Origin: Halichoerus grypus
Taxonomy: Eukaryota; Chordata; Mammalia; Carnivora; Phocidae
Length of the DNA stretch: 64,000 bases
Direction: 5' to 3'
Assembly: GCF_964656455.1 (NCBI RefSeq)
Contig: NC_135717.1
Location: forward strand, 142,490,308-142,554,307
This document shows positions 1 through 10,921 of this stretch, piece after piece. The notes below the pieces were generated by a model, which was not told the origin of the DNA, made no database searches, and worked only from the letters and a program-made list of their open reading frames with translations. Both the position numbers and the translations under genes were made by a program. Positions within the stretch are counted from its first letter, which is position 1; each line of letters begins with the position of its first letter.

Positions 1-725
1 CACATTGCCTACTCCGATCTCCAATTGGATGTATTATAGCCATCTAAAATTTCACAATGCAAAATCAAACTTGATTTCCATCTCAACCCTTCCCACAAAT
101 TAAGTTCCTGTCCCAGTACTCTCCATCTTGACATCACCATTCACCCAACTTCTCAGATCCAAATGCATCAGCAAATCCTGCCAATTCTGTTTTTAAAATA
201 TGGCTTGAATTTGACTATTCCTTATCACATACATTCCTACCGTCCTAATCCCTTGGACCATATAAATGAAATTTCCCCCTTGGACTAAAGAAATAGCCTA
301 ACTGTTGTCCTCTATCTGTCCTCCCTCCCCTTCCCCCATATCTTCTCCACACAGCAGTTGGAACTATCCATTCAAAATATAAGTTAGGTCAGATTCTTCC
401 CCAGATCCAAACCCCCTGGTTTCCCATTAATCTTAGAATAAAACACAAACTTATTACCATGTCCTGCAATGCCTTGTAGTGATTTGGCTTTGGCCATCTC
501 TCTGATACCATCCTTTTTCCATTATCCCACTCTCTCATGCCACCCAGTCACATTGATCCCATTGCCGTTCCAGAAACAGTCCAAATATGACTCCTACCGC
601 ATGGTTGTCTTTCACATGTTTTTCATACTGCTTAGAATGCTCAATCCCTAGATATCCCCACTCCCTCAGATCTCAATTTAAGTATCAAAATCTCAGACAG
701 ACTTTCCCTAACTGTCTAAATCAGT
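1..725 (+). mobile_element. L2 LINE fragment, runs in from the left edge
   Basis: The text follows the sense 3' half of the ancient L2 LINE in order. It has phrases about cytosine-rich 'catctcaaac'-like tracts near 40-110, then 'cagcaaatcctgccaattct' at about 170, then 'ccctggtttcccattaatct' near 410, then the 3' portion about clinics of 'cctgaagtcccc'-type decay. No reading frame survives. A short unrelated block at 726-939 separates it from what looks like its own 3' end at 940-1012. Ages and edges are approximate because divergence is high. Confidence 0.65.
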
Positions 726-939
726 GAAAGTTCCACCCAGAAACAAATGGCAAACTCAAAAACATCATAAAAGAGCATTTAATAAAAGGATATTTTATAA
801 AGGTATGAATGGTTCAGTGGATCCAAGGGAATGGCGATGCACCGGGACTAGTAACAGCTGGAAGTCTTAACCAATCCTAAGTCCAGAGAAGTAAGATAAA
901 AGAACAATGTTGTCAAGAGTCCCACAAAAGATGAACACC
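726..939. other. Unclassified insertion between two L2 parts
   Basis: This block does not fit the L2 order on either side. It has an AT-rich start and the phrase 'gagcatttaataaaaggata', which resembles the antisense end of some LTRs. I cannot name a family. It could be an old LTR fragment inserted into the L2. Confidence 0.25.
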
Positions 940-1012
940 TTTCATCACCTTCTAGAACAGCTTGCCACACAGTAGGAGCTCAATAAATACTTTTTGAATG
1001 GATGAATGACTC
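940..1012 (+). mobile_element. L2 3' end
   Basis: The phrase 'cagtaggagctcaataaata' followed by a TGAATGGATGAATGA tail is the typical L2 3' terminus. It probably completes the L2 that starts at the window edge. Confidence 0.55.
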
Positions 1013-1044
1013 AATAAAGCACATAATACCTTTTTTATACATAA

Positions 1045-1265
1045 AAAAGCTGAGGCTCAGAGTATATAAATGAAGAATTTCTCATTTTTTATATAAATAT
1101 ATCGCTTTGAAAGATGGCTCAAGGCAAAAGTGTTTGCACAACCCATCTTTATAGAATGCCTGAATGAAAAAACTAATGAATGATTTTCCCAAGACCAAAC
1201 AGCTGGTAAATTCCAGAAAGAAGCTTTGAATCCCAAGTGTTATAACCCCAAGCACCATGTACATT
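1045..1265 (-). mobile_element. MIR-like SINE, decayed
   Basis: Antisense MIR phrases are visible: 'gctgaggctcagagtat' at the left and 'cccaagaccaaacagctggt' near 1188. About 90 bases between them do not fit well. This is a tentative call. Confidence 0.4.
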
Positions 1266-1884
1266 TTTTCCATTATACATCACCGATGAGACATCCCCCT
1301 AAAGGAAAAGGCACTCAATTCTGTATTATCTTAAGACAATAAATTTCTATATTCCCAGGGTTTCTAGTTCATAAGAAGGAAAATATACAAAATGAAATAA
1401 TAAATAGTTCACATACATTGAATTACAAGTCAATAATGTTTTTATGTAACGTCTCATAGTGTGTAGGTTCACAGCACTGGGAAAGAGTAATAGAAGAAAT
1501 TTCCTCAAAAAAATCATTCAGTTTTTCACACAATGCTTAATGGAAACAATCTTCCATCACAGAACAGCATCTCCTTGAGGCAAGCATCCAAATAATGAAA
1601 CTGAGTTTGTTAATGAGGCATATTTCTCCTTTACTAGACTTAAGCTGTTAGTGTTTCCTTGGCAACTTTACAGGGCAAATTTCCTGGGAGGCAGAGAAGA
1701 AGCAGGGAACACACACAACCAATTTTATATATCTTCTTTCCTATGGAAGCCAGAAAGAGCCCTATTTAGTCATTCTTTAAATTTAAAAAAAAAAAAAAAA
1801 GGAAAATATCTACATTTTTTACTGTGAGCACAGTCCAGCCCGAATCTCAGTTTTCCATGAGCCATACAATGAATTCTTTCATAA
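1266..1884. other. No gene or named repeat recognised
   Basis: AT-rich sequence without a supported coding frame. It contains a run of 16 A at about 1785-1800, with no flanking duplication that would mark it as a retrotransposon tail. Confidence 0.4.
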
Positions 1885-2110
1885 AGCAATGACTGACTGA
1901 GGCACTGTGCTGAGCATGAACAGCATGATGATGAATAAATCAAGGTCACTTTCAAAGAGTTCACAGTCTAGTGGGCAGTCAGAATGACAAAGACAATTTA
2001 GTCAGTAGATGTATATTGTACACATAATAAGCACAAGGTATCATACAGAATCAGGTGTATGGAATCTAGAGGCGGTGACATGTTCTCTGACTTCAAGGAT
2101 CTTTTCAGTC
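1885..2110 (-). mobile_element. L2 fragment, antisense
   Basis: Contains 'ggcactgtgctgagcatgaa' followed by 'gagttcacagtctagtgggc', the antisense form of an L2 3' end. Decayed, with no reading frame. Confidence 0.5.
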
Positions 2111-2337
2111 TAAGAGTATGTCAATCTAAGAGTAAAAGTAGATCTTTCCATCTAGCAACATGAGGAAGAATTCTGAGAAACAAATTGCTAAAATGCTAAA
2201 ATTATACTATATAGGTGTTACAGAAGTAGAGTATATAGGGTGACAGTAAGTTTGAGTATTTCATGTTGCCAGAATTGTTTATGGTTTTGAATGCATGCTG
2301 GGTAAGTTTGTCCTGAGACCTTGACTGGGTAACAATA

Positions 2338-2550
2338 TAATTAACATTTATTGAGCATTGACTATACCAGACACAGTATAAAGAGCTCTATTGCCTTATT
2401 AAAGAGCATCCTAGTTCTTTTGAATGTTATTTCCATCATTTTTAAGATGGAAAAGAGTCTTGAGGAGTTTAAATGACTTGACAAAAATCATACAGCTAAT
2501 AAGTGTTCAAATCTAGATAGGCTGACTCCAAAGGAAATGATTTCTAACAA
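2338..2550 (-). mobile_element. MIR SINE, antisense
   Basis: The order 'catttattgagcattgacta', then 'ttaagatggaaaagagtctt', then 'catacagctaataagtgtt' matches the antisense MIR layout from tail to tRNA-like head. Confidence 0.65.
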
Positions 2551-2649
2551 TTATGCTCTCTTAAATAAATGGAGGTTGGGGAAAAATGGGGACAACTTGG
2601 TATGACACATAGTGACTTGGGAGAAAACATATTTATTCAATATTTGTAG

Positions 2650-2738
2650 AAAGAATGAATGGCATTGCAAGCAGAGTTTTCCTGAAGTGAAGTGGATCGT
2701 CTCTGGTGGGAAAAAGAATATCCTTGTTCGACCTACAG
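2650..2738 (+). other. Candidate 89-bp exon, weak
   Basis: This segment lies inside a 97-codon open frame (2612-2905) in DNA where I recognise no repeat. It is preceded by AG at 2648-2649 after a T-rich stretch and followed by a near-perfect donor, CAG|GTATGAG, at 2736-2743. In that frame it would be bounded by a phase 2 and a phase 1 intron. The peptide has two Trp and one Cys but matches no family I know. Overlapping open frames on the other strand and the high chance background make a fortuitous exon the default reading. Confidence 0.15.
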
Positions 2739-3069
2739 GTATGAGAGTGAATGCCACTGAATTTAGCAAAAAAGTACAATTCCAAAGACTTTTGCCATAT
2801 ATTTTTAATGTCAAAATACTGTCCTCAAACTCACACCTAAACAGGAAATCTAATATGTTCCAAAGACATAATTGTGCCAGTATTGCATGGAACAGGGTTT
2901 TCTGAAGAAAGTACCGAAGAGTTTCAAGGTTCTGCCTTTTCCATGGAGTGCCTTCTTTGAAACGCTTTCCTTTATGAATTTTTTTGTGTGTTGCTTTTTT
3001 CTTGTCTATTCCCTTCTTTATGGCTGAGGTGATAAAGGGAATCTTTTGCTGAATCCTGACTCAGTCTCT

Positions 3070-3480
3070 GTCAGATCCTCTTTGCCAACTCTTACACACT
3101 GATGTATCCTTGTTATCTCAAACTCAGTATGTCCAAATCAGATATCATCTCCTTTCCTCCTCTCCCATTACTATGGCCAGCTGCCTCCCATCCAATTTCT
3201 TCCTCTAGCGCTTATCTTGTTGGTACTTCCAATAAACAGGCAGTTGCCCAACCTGGGATTTCTGGAGGTAAATAAGGTCTTCCCTCACACTGGTATCTGT
3301 ATACCAAGCCAGTTAATTTTTCCTTCTAAACTATCTGCTCAACTCAATCTATTACCTACTTTTAATAGCTACTGCATTCACTACCTTAGTTCAAAACCTC
3401 ATTTATCTCCCCCACCCCCCAACCATGCTGGCTTTCTCCAAAACAGTGTGTTTTTTGAGTTGTTTTTTTCCACTCTCACA
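3070..3480 (+). mobile_element. L2 fragment, internal part
   Basis: 'tatctcaaactcagtatgtc' and 'catctcctttcctcctctcc' match the sense L2 segment that precedes its 3' end. No coding frame is preserved. Confidence 0.55.
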
Positions 3481-3503
3481 CTCATATAATCTTTTCTCCT
3501 GAG

Positions 3504-3874
3504 CAGTAGTTCTCAAAGGGTGGTCTGGGGACCAGTAACATCAGTGTCACCTGGGAATTTAGAAATTCATTTTCTTTGGGCACCTGTGGTTAAGTGTCTG
3601 ACTCTTGATTTAGGCTCAGGTCATTGGATCTCAGGGTCATGAGATTGGACCCCACCTCGGGCTCCATGCTGGGCATGGAGCCTGCTTAAGATTCTCTCTC
3701 CCTCTCCCTCTGCCCCTCCCCCACCCCCATATGTGCATGCTCCCTCTCTAAAAAAAAAAGAAAAAGAAATGCATTTTCTTATGTTTTACTGCGGTCTTGC
3801 CGAATCAGAAACTCTGTGTTTGAACAAGCCCCCAAGTGAGTCTAATGCAAACTAAAATTTGGGAGACACTACTC
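3504..3874 (-). mobile_element. MER5A-like hAT-Charlie element, split by a SINE
   Basis: The ends form inverted repeats: 'cagtagttctcaaa' at 3504 and 'gggagacactact' at the right edge. The interior phrases 'ggtctggggaccag', 'cagaaactctgtgttt' and 'aacaagcccccaagtgagtc' fit the non-autonomous MER5A. A Can-SINE at 3578-3765 interrupts it. Confidence 0.8.
3578..3765 (+). mobile_element. Can-SINE (older subfamily)
   Basis: tRNA-like head ('gggcacctgtggttaagtgt'), CT-rich linker and A-rich tail. The target-site duplication is 15 bp with one mismatch: 'gaaattcattttctt' at 3562-3576 and 'gaaatgcattttctt' at 3766-3780. The insertion is younger than the MER5A that hosts it. Confidence 0.9.
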
Positions 3875-3939
3875 TAGAATGATGTGTTTCAAATACAGAT
3901 ATGTATAGGTTACTCCCATACCCAAAATTCTTAATAAGT

Positions 3940-4445
3940 CCCCATTCTTCTTAGGAAAAAAAATATGAAGCGTATTTATCCATGACGTCTTTCATTACAT
4001 CATTCTGGACTACTTTTTTCATTTTCCTTTCACCACTTCCTCAAAAGAATCCTTACACTCTTACCATAATGAACTCTGCACTTCTTTTTTTGTGTCAAGT
4101 GTTTTGTTTTTTTTTTTTAACTTCTATGCTTCTGCACCACAGATCCTTCTGCCTAGAAAGTCACCTCCCTCCTCTGGATATATTTTACCTTTGAGATCCA
4201 CTGCAGGCATCACCTCCTCTCAGGAGACTTTCCTGAGTCCCTCAAGCTAGAGTGTTAGTTCTCCTGTTAGTCCCAGCATCTTGCACTTAACTCTATCACA
4301 ACTTTACTACACCATTTTATAATTGTCATTTTACTCATGTGAAAAAAAAATTGAAGGTTAAATCAACTCAATACTGTACTTATTATTATCTTTGTGTCCT
4401 CAGAAGTTACCACAAAGAGCAACCAATAAATGTTAAAGGAAGTTG
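3940..4445 (+). mobile_element. L2 3' region
   Basis: Sense L2 order is visible: 'gcatcacctcctctcaggag' near 4209, 'actttcctgagtccctcaag', then 'tttgtgtcctcagaagttac' and 'accaataaatgttaaagga' at the 3' end. Possibly the same L2 as 3070-3480, parted by the MER5A. Confidence 0.65.
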
Positions 4446-4814
4446 AAAAATTTATGTTGAATTTAGCTTCCTATGAATTTCTCCTGCAAAGAAAGGATAA
4501 GCTGATTGGCTGACATCAGTGCCTGGGACAACTTTGAAATGTGCATTATCCTATATTAATAGATTTTCATCCTCATTATATATTTGTTTCATTACTGTAA
4601 AGAATGAAACAAAAACCATTATTAATGGTTATTGAGAAGCTGGTTATCTTTGAGTTTACTGCAGAAATTAACTTCTGGATGGCAAGACTGATGATCAGAT
4701 ATTTTTGTTAACACGACAGAGGCACCATCCCAAGAGACTCTGCCTGAAAGATGGTCAATAGCCCTTCAATTCTACCTCAAGCCTGCAAAATGCAACACAC
4801 ATGGAAGAAGAAAT
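4446..4814. other. No gene or named repeat recognised
   Basis: AT-rich DNA without an open frame of note or a recognisable repeat. Confidence 0.4.
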
Positions 4815-5025
4815 ACCTTAGTGATCAAGAAAACAGGTTCAAGCCTATGTTCACTACTTACTAGCTGTGTGAACTTGGGCCAACTGCCTGATCTTCCTCA
4901 TGTAAAATAAGTCAATCTATGTCCTAGTACTATCTTAGGAGGACCTTGTAAAACTAATTATGAGAGTTCATGGAAAGTTACTTAATGATAACTGATAGTA
5001 AATTGCCAATTATTATTAGTTATTA
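4815..5025 (+). mobile_element. MIR SINE
   Basis: The core 'ctagctgtgtgaacttgggc' at about 4861 is the diagnostic MIR phrase, followed by 'gatcttcctcatgtaaaata' and a diverged tail near 5020. Confidence 0.75.
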
Positions 5026-5628
5026 CTATACATGAAATGACGCATAGGCACAGATTAGATTATAAATGAGTAAAACAAAGATAGGTTATTGACACAGATT
5101 ACATAATGATGATGTTGAAATAGATATGAATTAGAATACATGTGGATAAGACCTAGATATGGATTAATTCTATTTATAAACCTCCATTAAATTTCTAGAA
5201 TGTATGTTCCCTGAAAGGCAAAAGATCCTAAATTTTATATTTTACCTCCTCAACCCACCCTACAATTTTTCATGCATTTTTATGTTTTTGGTTATTATAA
5301 ATTTTTCACAGTATTTTTAAATATATAATTTTTATTTTTGAGCAATCCTTTTGCTAGAATTATTTACTGAATAAAATCCATACCATGAACCTATACACAA
5401 TTTATTCCTCTTTCAGTGTGTGTTATCTGACATCACATATTTATGCACCATGGTGGGCAGCTTTCAGCCTGTTCAAAATGTGCAGTAGCAACTGAGAGAA
5501 AAGATCCAACATTTAAAAGAGGATATCAATGTTATAATCCAAGACACATAATTTACGGCAGATTTATCTATAAGCCGTTGTTGGTTAAGAGTCAGAGACT
5601 CAATTACTGTGATCTTAGTTTACAATTA
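5026..5628. other. No gene or named repeat recognised
   Basis: AT-rich DNA. A short open frame at its right end runs into the next SINE and has no merit of its own. Confidence 0.4.
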
Positions 5629-5640
5629 AACCTCCATTTA

Positions 5641-5816
5641 GGGGCGCCTGGGTGGCTCAGTCAATTAAGCGTCTGCCTTCAGCTCAGGTCATGATCCCAG
5701 GGTCCTGGGACTGAGCCCCACATTGGGCTCCCTGCTCGGCAGGGAGCCTGCTTCTCCCTCTCCCTCTGCCTGCTGCTCCCCCTGCTTGTGCACTCTCTCT
5801 CTGTGTCAAAAAAAAA
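5641..5816 (+). mobile_element. Can-SINE
   Basis: Canonical head 'ggggcgcctgggtggctcag', CT-rich linker and short A tail. The duplicated target is 'aacctccattta' (5629-5640) versus 'gacctccactta' (5817-5828), ten of twelve bases alike, so this is a moderately old insertion. Confidence 0.93.
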
Positions 5817-5980
5817 GACCTCCACTTATACTTAATCTTCCCCTGACACAAAACACAAGTAAATTAGCTAGGGAAAAAAATACAATATCTTACCCTTTTA
5901 AAGTATCAGGTTTTATTTTTAACTCAGTAAATAATAGCCTAAAATATTTATGGGGTCAAAAAAAATAACTGGAGATTGTC

Positions 5981-6020
5981 CTATCTGAGGTGATTTTTTT
6001 CTATCTGAGGTGATTTTTTT
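5981..6020. repeat. Exact 20-bp tandem duplication ending in a T run
   Basis: 'ctatctgaggtgattttttt' occurs twice head to tail with no mismatch. It may be a recent replication slip, or a minus-strand poly(A) insertion with a target duplication; the two look the same here. Confidence 0.9.
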
Positions 6021-6996
6021 TTTAGAGGAAAAAATAAAATACATCTGTCCTTCCAACTATTATCTGCAATTCTACTGACTACACCAAAGTACCTCAAAGC
6101 CATTTATCATTTTGAATTATAAATAACTGTAAGGAAGAATTGCTTGTGAACTGAAAACAAAAACAGAGCAAATAATTTATTAAAAATATATATGCATATC
6201 AAATAGATATTTCTAATAAATATTTATCTTACGAGATTCTAGGTATTAAGCCAATTAACACTAATAATTTTTAAGGTAATCATGAGAAGTTGGCAAGAGA
6301 GCAGATAAAATATTTTTCAAATACATTAAGTTTACAGTTTCAGAAAAGTCTGGCATGGGATTTTCAGCTAAATATTATGTATCTCGTGCTCATAACTTAA
6401 TTTTGGAAGTAAGAGGCATGGAGGATCAGATAGATGGGGGAGAGATGAGAACTTGAAAAAACAGGAATCAGTAGCACTATCTAAAATCAGATATGCAAAC
6501 TTTTCAGAACAAAGTCGAATCTGAATCTAAAGGATATGCAGACAAATTCCTTTTCTGCATTGCTATTTACTTTGGGGAAAAAATTCATTTACCAAGTTCC
6601 AAATCACAAGAAGTAAATTTCAAATTCATTTCCTATTTCTTCTGCTTTTGAAATGATGAATGATGATTAGAATGGTAACCAGAAATAGCAACAGGACATA
6701 TGATTTCTCTATTTTTCTTCTGGGCAGCTCCATTTCAATTGATGCTACCAAAATTCTGATATGAATCAACGTTTACAATATCAGTATCACATTCTCAAAA
6801 TACTATTAAATGAAAGGAAATGAAGCTGACTGAAATGAGAGCATAAAAGGCACTGATGCTATGTTACTAAATTAACTGAGATTATAACATAATGCAAGAG
6901 TCTTCTAACCTGGAGACTTAGAGTCCATGACAGAATGGTCTATAGTCAGTATCTGCTCTATAGACAGTCTTGTTTTCTTCTATTCATTTGATCAGA

Positions 6997-7026
6997 TTCC
7001 AAAAAACAAAACAAAACAAAACAAAA
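6997..7026. repeat. (CAAAA)n microsatellite
   Basis: Four to five units of CAAAA. No head of a retroelement is seen to its left. Confidence 0.85.
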
Positions 7027-7596
7027 AACTCAAAGCCAAGCTTCAAATTTATAATATGCTTTGATTTACTATAATTAATTTAGAATATTTTATATTCAGA
7101 TCTTTCTTTTCCTTCATATTTCTGGAACCTATTTTTCATTATTAATTATTCTTTCCAAATGTAACAGAGCATTCATCTGAGCCACACAGCCAGTTAAGAA
7201 TTCCAAAGTGCATAGAATGCAAAGTCTCTTGAGATTAGTGCAGTAACAAAGTACGCATATTTCTCTTGCTTAAAGCCACCCAGACAGAAAATGCAGACAG
7301 TACTCATTTTGCATGGCACAGTGTTAACTGAAACTGGTGAATATAAGAACCACATCCTGACGTGGCTCTGTGGTAACTCAGCTACCATGTAAAGCAAGGA
7401 CACAGCTCTCTGGTTCTGACATGCACTGGTTTCAGTTAATACAATACCTGTAGACTGAGGACAGCCTGTAGCTACATTTTAATGGTAGATCAGTCTTTAT
7501 TTCTTTGCCTCCAGCATCCCCCAAACTGGATTGTGAATCCTGAATGCATAATGCAGTAGCTGTATATAACCCAATATTAAAATTGGAAACCTTCTC

Positions 7597-7809
7597 GGGG
7601 CGCCTGAGTGGCTCAGTCGTTAAGCATCTGCCTTTGGCTCAGGTCATGATCCCAGGGTCCTGGGATCGAGCCCCGCATCAGGCTCCCTGCTTGGCGGGAA
7701 GCCTGCTTCTCCCTCTCCCACTCCCCTGCTTGTGTTCCTGCTCTCGCTATGTCTCTGTCAAATAAATAAATAAAACATTTAAAAAAATAAATAAATAAAA
7801 ATAAAAAAT
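7597..7809 (+). mobile_element. Can-SINE, full length, young
   Basis: Complete head, linker and AAATAAATAAA-type tail. The target duplication is perfect over 18 bp, 'aaaattggaaaccttctc', at 7579-7596 and 7810-7827. The intact duplication points to recent insertion. Confidence 0.96.
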
Positions 7810-8082
7810 AAAATTGGAAACCTTCTCAATTTTAGCTTGGCCCAAAGGCCAAGAACAATGTTATGGGGACAAGTATCCCCACATCCTCAACCAAGGAGCT
7901 ACACCAGGTCATGCTAAAATACTGTAAAAAAAAAAAAAAAAAAAAATTCTGCCGAAAGTGATGGGCACCTTCTCTTAATGGGGACATTATTGGTATACCG
8001 GGTAGGAAAAATCTTCCTATACATATTCTAGGAACATTTAACATGGAATCTATCCTGCTAAATTTTTAAGTACATAATGCAG

Positions 8083-8935
8083 TAGTATTAACGTATAGGC
8101 ACATGTTGCACAAGTCCCTAGAACTTATTTATTTTGTATAACTGAAACTTTATAACTGTTGATTAGCAACTCCCCATCTCCCCCTCTCCACAGCCCCTGG
8201 AAACCACTACTCTCTGCTTCTATGACTTTATTGTAGATACCTCATATAAGTGGAATCATGTAGAATTTGTCCTGTGACTGGCTTATTTCACTGTGCATAA
8301 TGTCCTCAAGCTTCATCCATATTGTTGCATTTGGTAGGATTTCCTTCTTTTAAAAAGCTGTATAACATTCCATTGTGCATATATATACATATATGTGTAG
8401 TATATGTGTGTATGTGCACATGTGTAAACATGTCATATATTCTTTTTTTTAAGATTTATTTATTTGAGAGAGAGAGAGCACATGCGGTAGGGAGGGGCAG
8501 AGGGAGAGGGAGAGAGAGTCTCAAGCAGACTCCCCGCTAGCGCAGAGCCCCATGCAGTGCTTGATGTCACGACCCTGAGATCATGACCCGAGCTGAAACC
8601 AAGTCTGATGCTTAACCAACTGTGTCACCCAGATGCCCTTTATGTCATATTTTCTATATCCCTTTATCTATTTAAGATTTTTCCATATCTGAACTACTGT
8701 GAATAGTGCTACACTGAACATGGGATCTTTTCAAGATCCTAATTTTAATTCTTCTGGATAAATAACCAGAAGTGAGACTGCTGGATCATACGGTAGTTCT
8801 GCTTTTAATTTTTTGAGGAACCTCCGTACTGTTTTCCATAGTAACTGCACCATTTTGCATTCCCACCAATAGTGTACAAGGCTTCCAATTTTTCCACATC
8901 TTATCAACATTTGTTATCTTCTTCATTTATAGTGC
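8083..8935 (-). mobile_element. Old L1, 3' part, antisense
   Basis: Antisense L1 3' text: 'ggaaaccactactctctgct', then 'tcatataagtggaatcatgt', then 'aagtgagactgctggatcat' and 'gcattcccaccaatagtgta'. This covers the 3' UTR and the end of ORF2. A Can-SINE interrupts it at 8443-8641. No frame is usable. Confidence 0.75.
8443..8641 (-). mobile_element. Can-SINE (older subfamily), antisense
   Basis: Antisense tail 'aagatttatttatttgagag' at the left and a degraded head 'gtgtcacccagatgccc' at the right. Flanks share 'atgtcatat', consistent with an aged target duplication inside the L1. Confidence 0.85.
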
Positions 8936-9013
8936 AGTATCTTTGCTTCAGGATGTCCAGCAACTTCAGACATGGGCACCAAAGCCTATCCCTGTTTCTA
9001 ACTCCCTAACACC

Positions 9014-9060
9014 AAAACACACACACACACACACACACATGCACACACACACACACACAA
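9014..9060. repeat. (CA)n microsatellite
   Basis: About 22 CA units, broken once by a TG near the middle. Confidence 0.95.
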
Positions 9061-9191
9061 AATCCCAAAGACCATATTTGGCCTACCCAGGAGGAAGTAC
9101 ATCCTGAAAGGTAGTTGACCCAAGAGGACTTCCTAGAAGGGTTAAGCAACCTATCCTGTGAATAGATAAGTGAAATTTCAGCAAGTAAGAA

Positions 9192-9645
9192 GTATATTAA
9201 TTCCTTATTGCTACTGTAACAAATTAGTACAATTTAGTGACTTAAAAGAACACACATTTATTTTCTTACAATTCTGGAGGTCAGAGGTCTAAAAATCAAG
9301 GTGTTGGCAGGGCTGTGTTTCTTCTGGAGACTTCAGGGGAGAAATATTTCCTTGCCTTTTCCAAAGTCGAGAGGCCATCTGCATTCCTTGCCCCCTTTCC
9401 AACTTCAAAGAGCATCACTCCAATCTCTGGTTCACATCTTCTTTTTCTGACTCTAACTCTCTTGCCTCCCTCTTATAAGGCCCTTTATGATTACGTTGAC
9501 CTCATCCAAATAATTCAGAACAGTCTCCTCATCTCAAGATCCTAAACATACCTGAACAGTCCCTTTTACCATATAAGGTAACATATTCACAGGTTTTGGA
9601 AATTAAGATGTGGACATCTTTGGGGGATTGTTATTTACCCTACCA
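9192..9645 (-). mobile_element. MaLR-type LTR (MLT1-like), antisense
   Basis: Read on the minus strand it starts near TGGTAGGGTAAATAAC and contains 'gatgtccacatcttaatttc' and the 3' phrase 'tttgttacagtagcaataag', a familiar MLT1-type order. It appears to be a solo LTR with no internal viral sequence beside it. No clear 5-bp target duplication is left. Confidence 0.7.
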
Positions 9646-9648
9646 TAA

Positions 9649-10395
9649 TGAGATATTAAAAATATAAGCCAGAGTAGGCTTGGTCTGAATCATAGGAACT
9701 GTAAGGATAGCTCAGATTCAAAACACTTTCTTGACCAGCCCAGCCAGGAGTGACCTCTTCATCCACTGAACTTCCATTATATTTATATTCATGTATTAAT
9801 TGTCATATATTCTACCACTTCTTTCCATATAAATTTCAACTCCCTTAGCAGAGACTGATCTATACCTCTCTGTGTTCTATAAGCTCTTGATAAATATGTC
9901 AAATCAAAAACCCCCAAGCAACAGTAGGATGCTGAGAGTAGGCAGCTCTGTACAGTGGAAGAGGCTTCTTAAGGCCTCTAACAAAAAGGATTCCCTTTGA
10001 GGTCCTATTATACGTTATTCTTCTATTCTAAGGCATTGAACCCTAAGGCATAATTAAAAGAAAACTCATTATTGGAATTAGTCACTAACACAAAATGAAT
10101 CATTTCAACATGTTCTAACCCATCTTAAGCACCTACAGTACAAACTCATTGGGGGGAAGTACATTAAGTTACTCATTCTTTTATTGTCCACATTGCATTT
10201 GCTAAATGTCTTACGCACAAAATAAGATTACTTCAACAATAGCTCAAAGCAAACTTTAATCAGTTGTGGGGAAGAGACAAGTCATTTTAGACCAGAAGAG
10301 AGAATTCCATAAGGAAGAAAGTTATCAAAAAGGGAAAGAGAAGAAAAAGATACATTTTCCTTCTTTTACAATATTGTTTAATATGTCTTTGAAAA
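9649..10395. other. No gene or named repeat recognised
   Basis: AT-rich DNA between two LTRs. No supported frame or repeat is seen. Confidence 0.4.
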
Positions 10396-10921
10396 TGTGG
10401 TAGGAAGACTCTAAAATGGCTCTCAATGATTTCATGTTCTGGAATTCTTGCCCTGTGTAATCCCCTCCCCTTGAATGTGAGCTAGACCTAGTGAAAGTAC
10501 GGTAAAAGTAATGGAATGTCACTTCTGAGATTAGGTTTTGAAAAAATTGTGACAACTCTCTTTCTCTCTCAGAATCCTCTAGAGGAAGTTGCCACATTGT
10601 GAGCATCCCTATGGGGAGGTCCATGTGACGAGAAACAAAGATCTCATGCCAACAACCAGCTGGGAAGTGAAGCTTGCCAGGCTGTGTAGGTGAATTTAGA
10701 AGCGGTTCCTCCCTTACTGGAGCCTGAAATATCTGCAGGCCTGGCTAATGCTTTGATTCCAGCTTTAGGAAAGACCTTGGGTCTGAGGACCCTGCTAAAC
10801 GGCACCAAACCCCTACCCATAGACGCTGTGAGGTAATAAATGCTGTTGTTTTAAGCCAGTAAGTTTTGAGGTTTACAAAACCATGTAACTGTTTACACAG
10901 GAATAGATAGCTAATACAGCA
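10396..10921 (+). mobile_element. MaLR-like solo LTR
   Basis: Starts TGTGGTAGGAAGACTC and ends with 'gaatagatagctaatacag'. The interior includes 'tgtaatcccctccccttgaa' and the polyadenylation-region phrase 'gtaataaatgctgttgtttt'. The 99-codon antisense frame at 10325-10624 lies mostly in it and is not a gene. Subfamily uncertain. Confidence 0.65.

Larger units (their letters stand above)
5829..7578. other. Long stretch without recognised gene or repeat
   Basis: About 1.75 kb of AT-rich DNA. It contains a 20-bp tandem duplication (5981-6020) and a (CAAAA)n tract (6997-7026). The 69-codon antisense frame at 7194-7403 has no family resemblance or splice context, and I do not call it a gene. Confidence 0.4.

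Noticed and set aside
5641..5816. tRNA-like sequence of Can-SINE heads as possible tRNA genes
   Set aside because: The heads are tRNA-derived but followed by linker and tail and flanked by target duplications; none folds as an intact tRNA gene on inspection.
7926..7946. Long A run as a third poly(A)-only insertion
   Set aside because: The sequences on its two sides do not match, so there is no target duplication.
9014..9060. Regularly spaced short repeats that might suggest a CRISPR array
   Set aside because: They are dinucleotide microsatellites; there are no spacers, no leader and no cas genes, and the DNA is mammalian.
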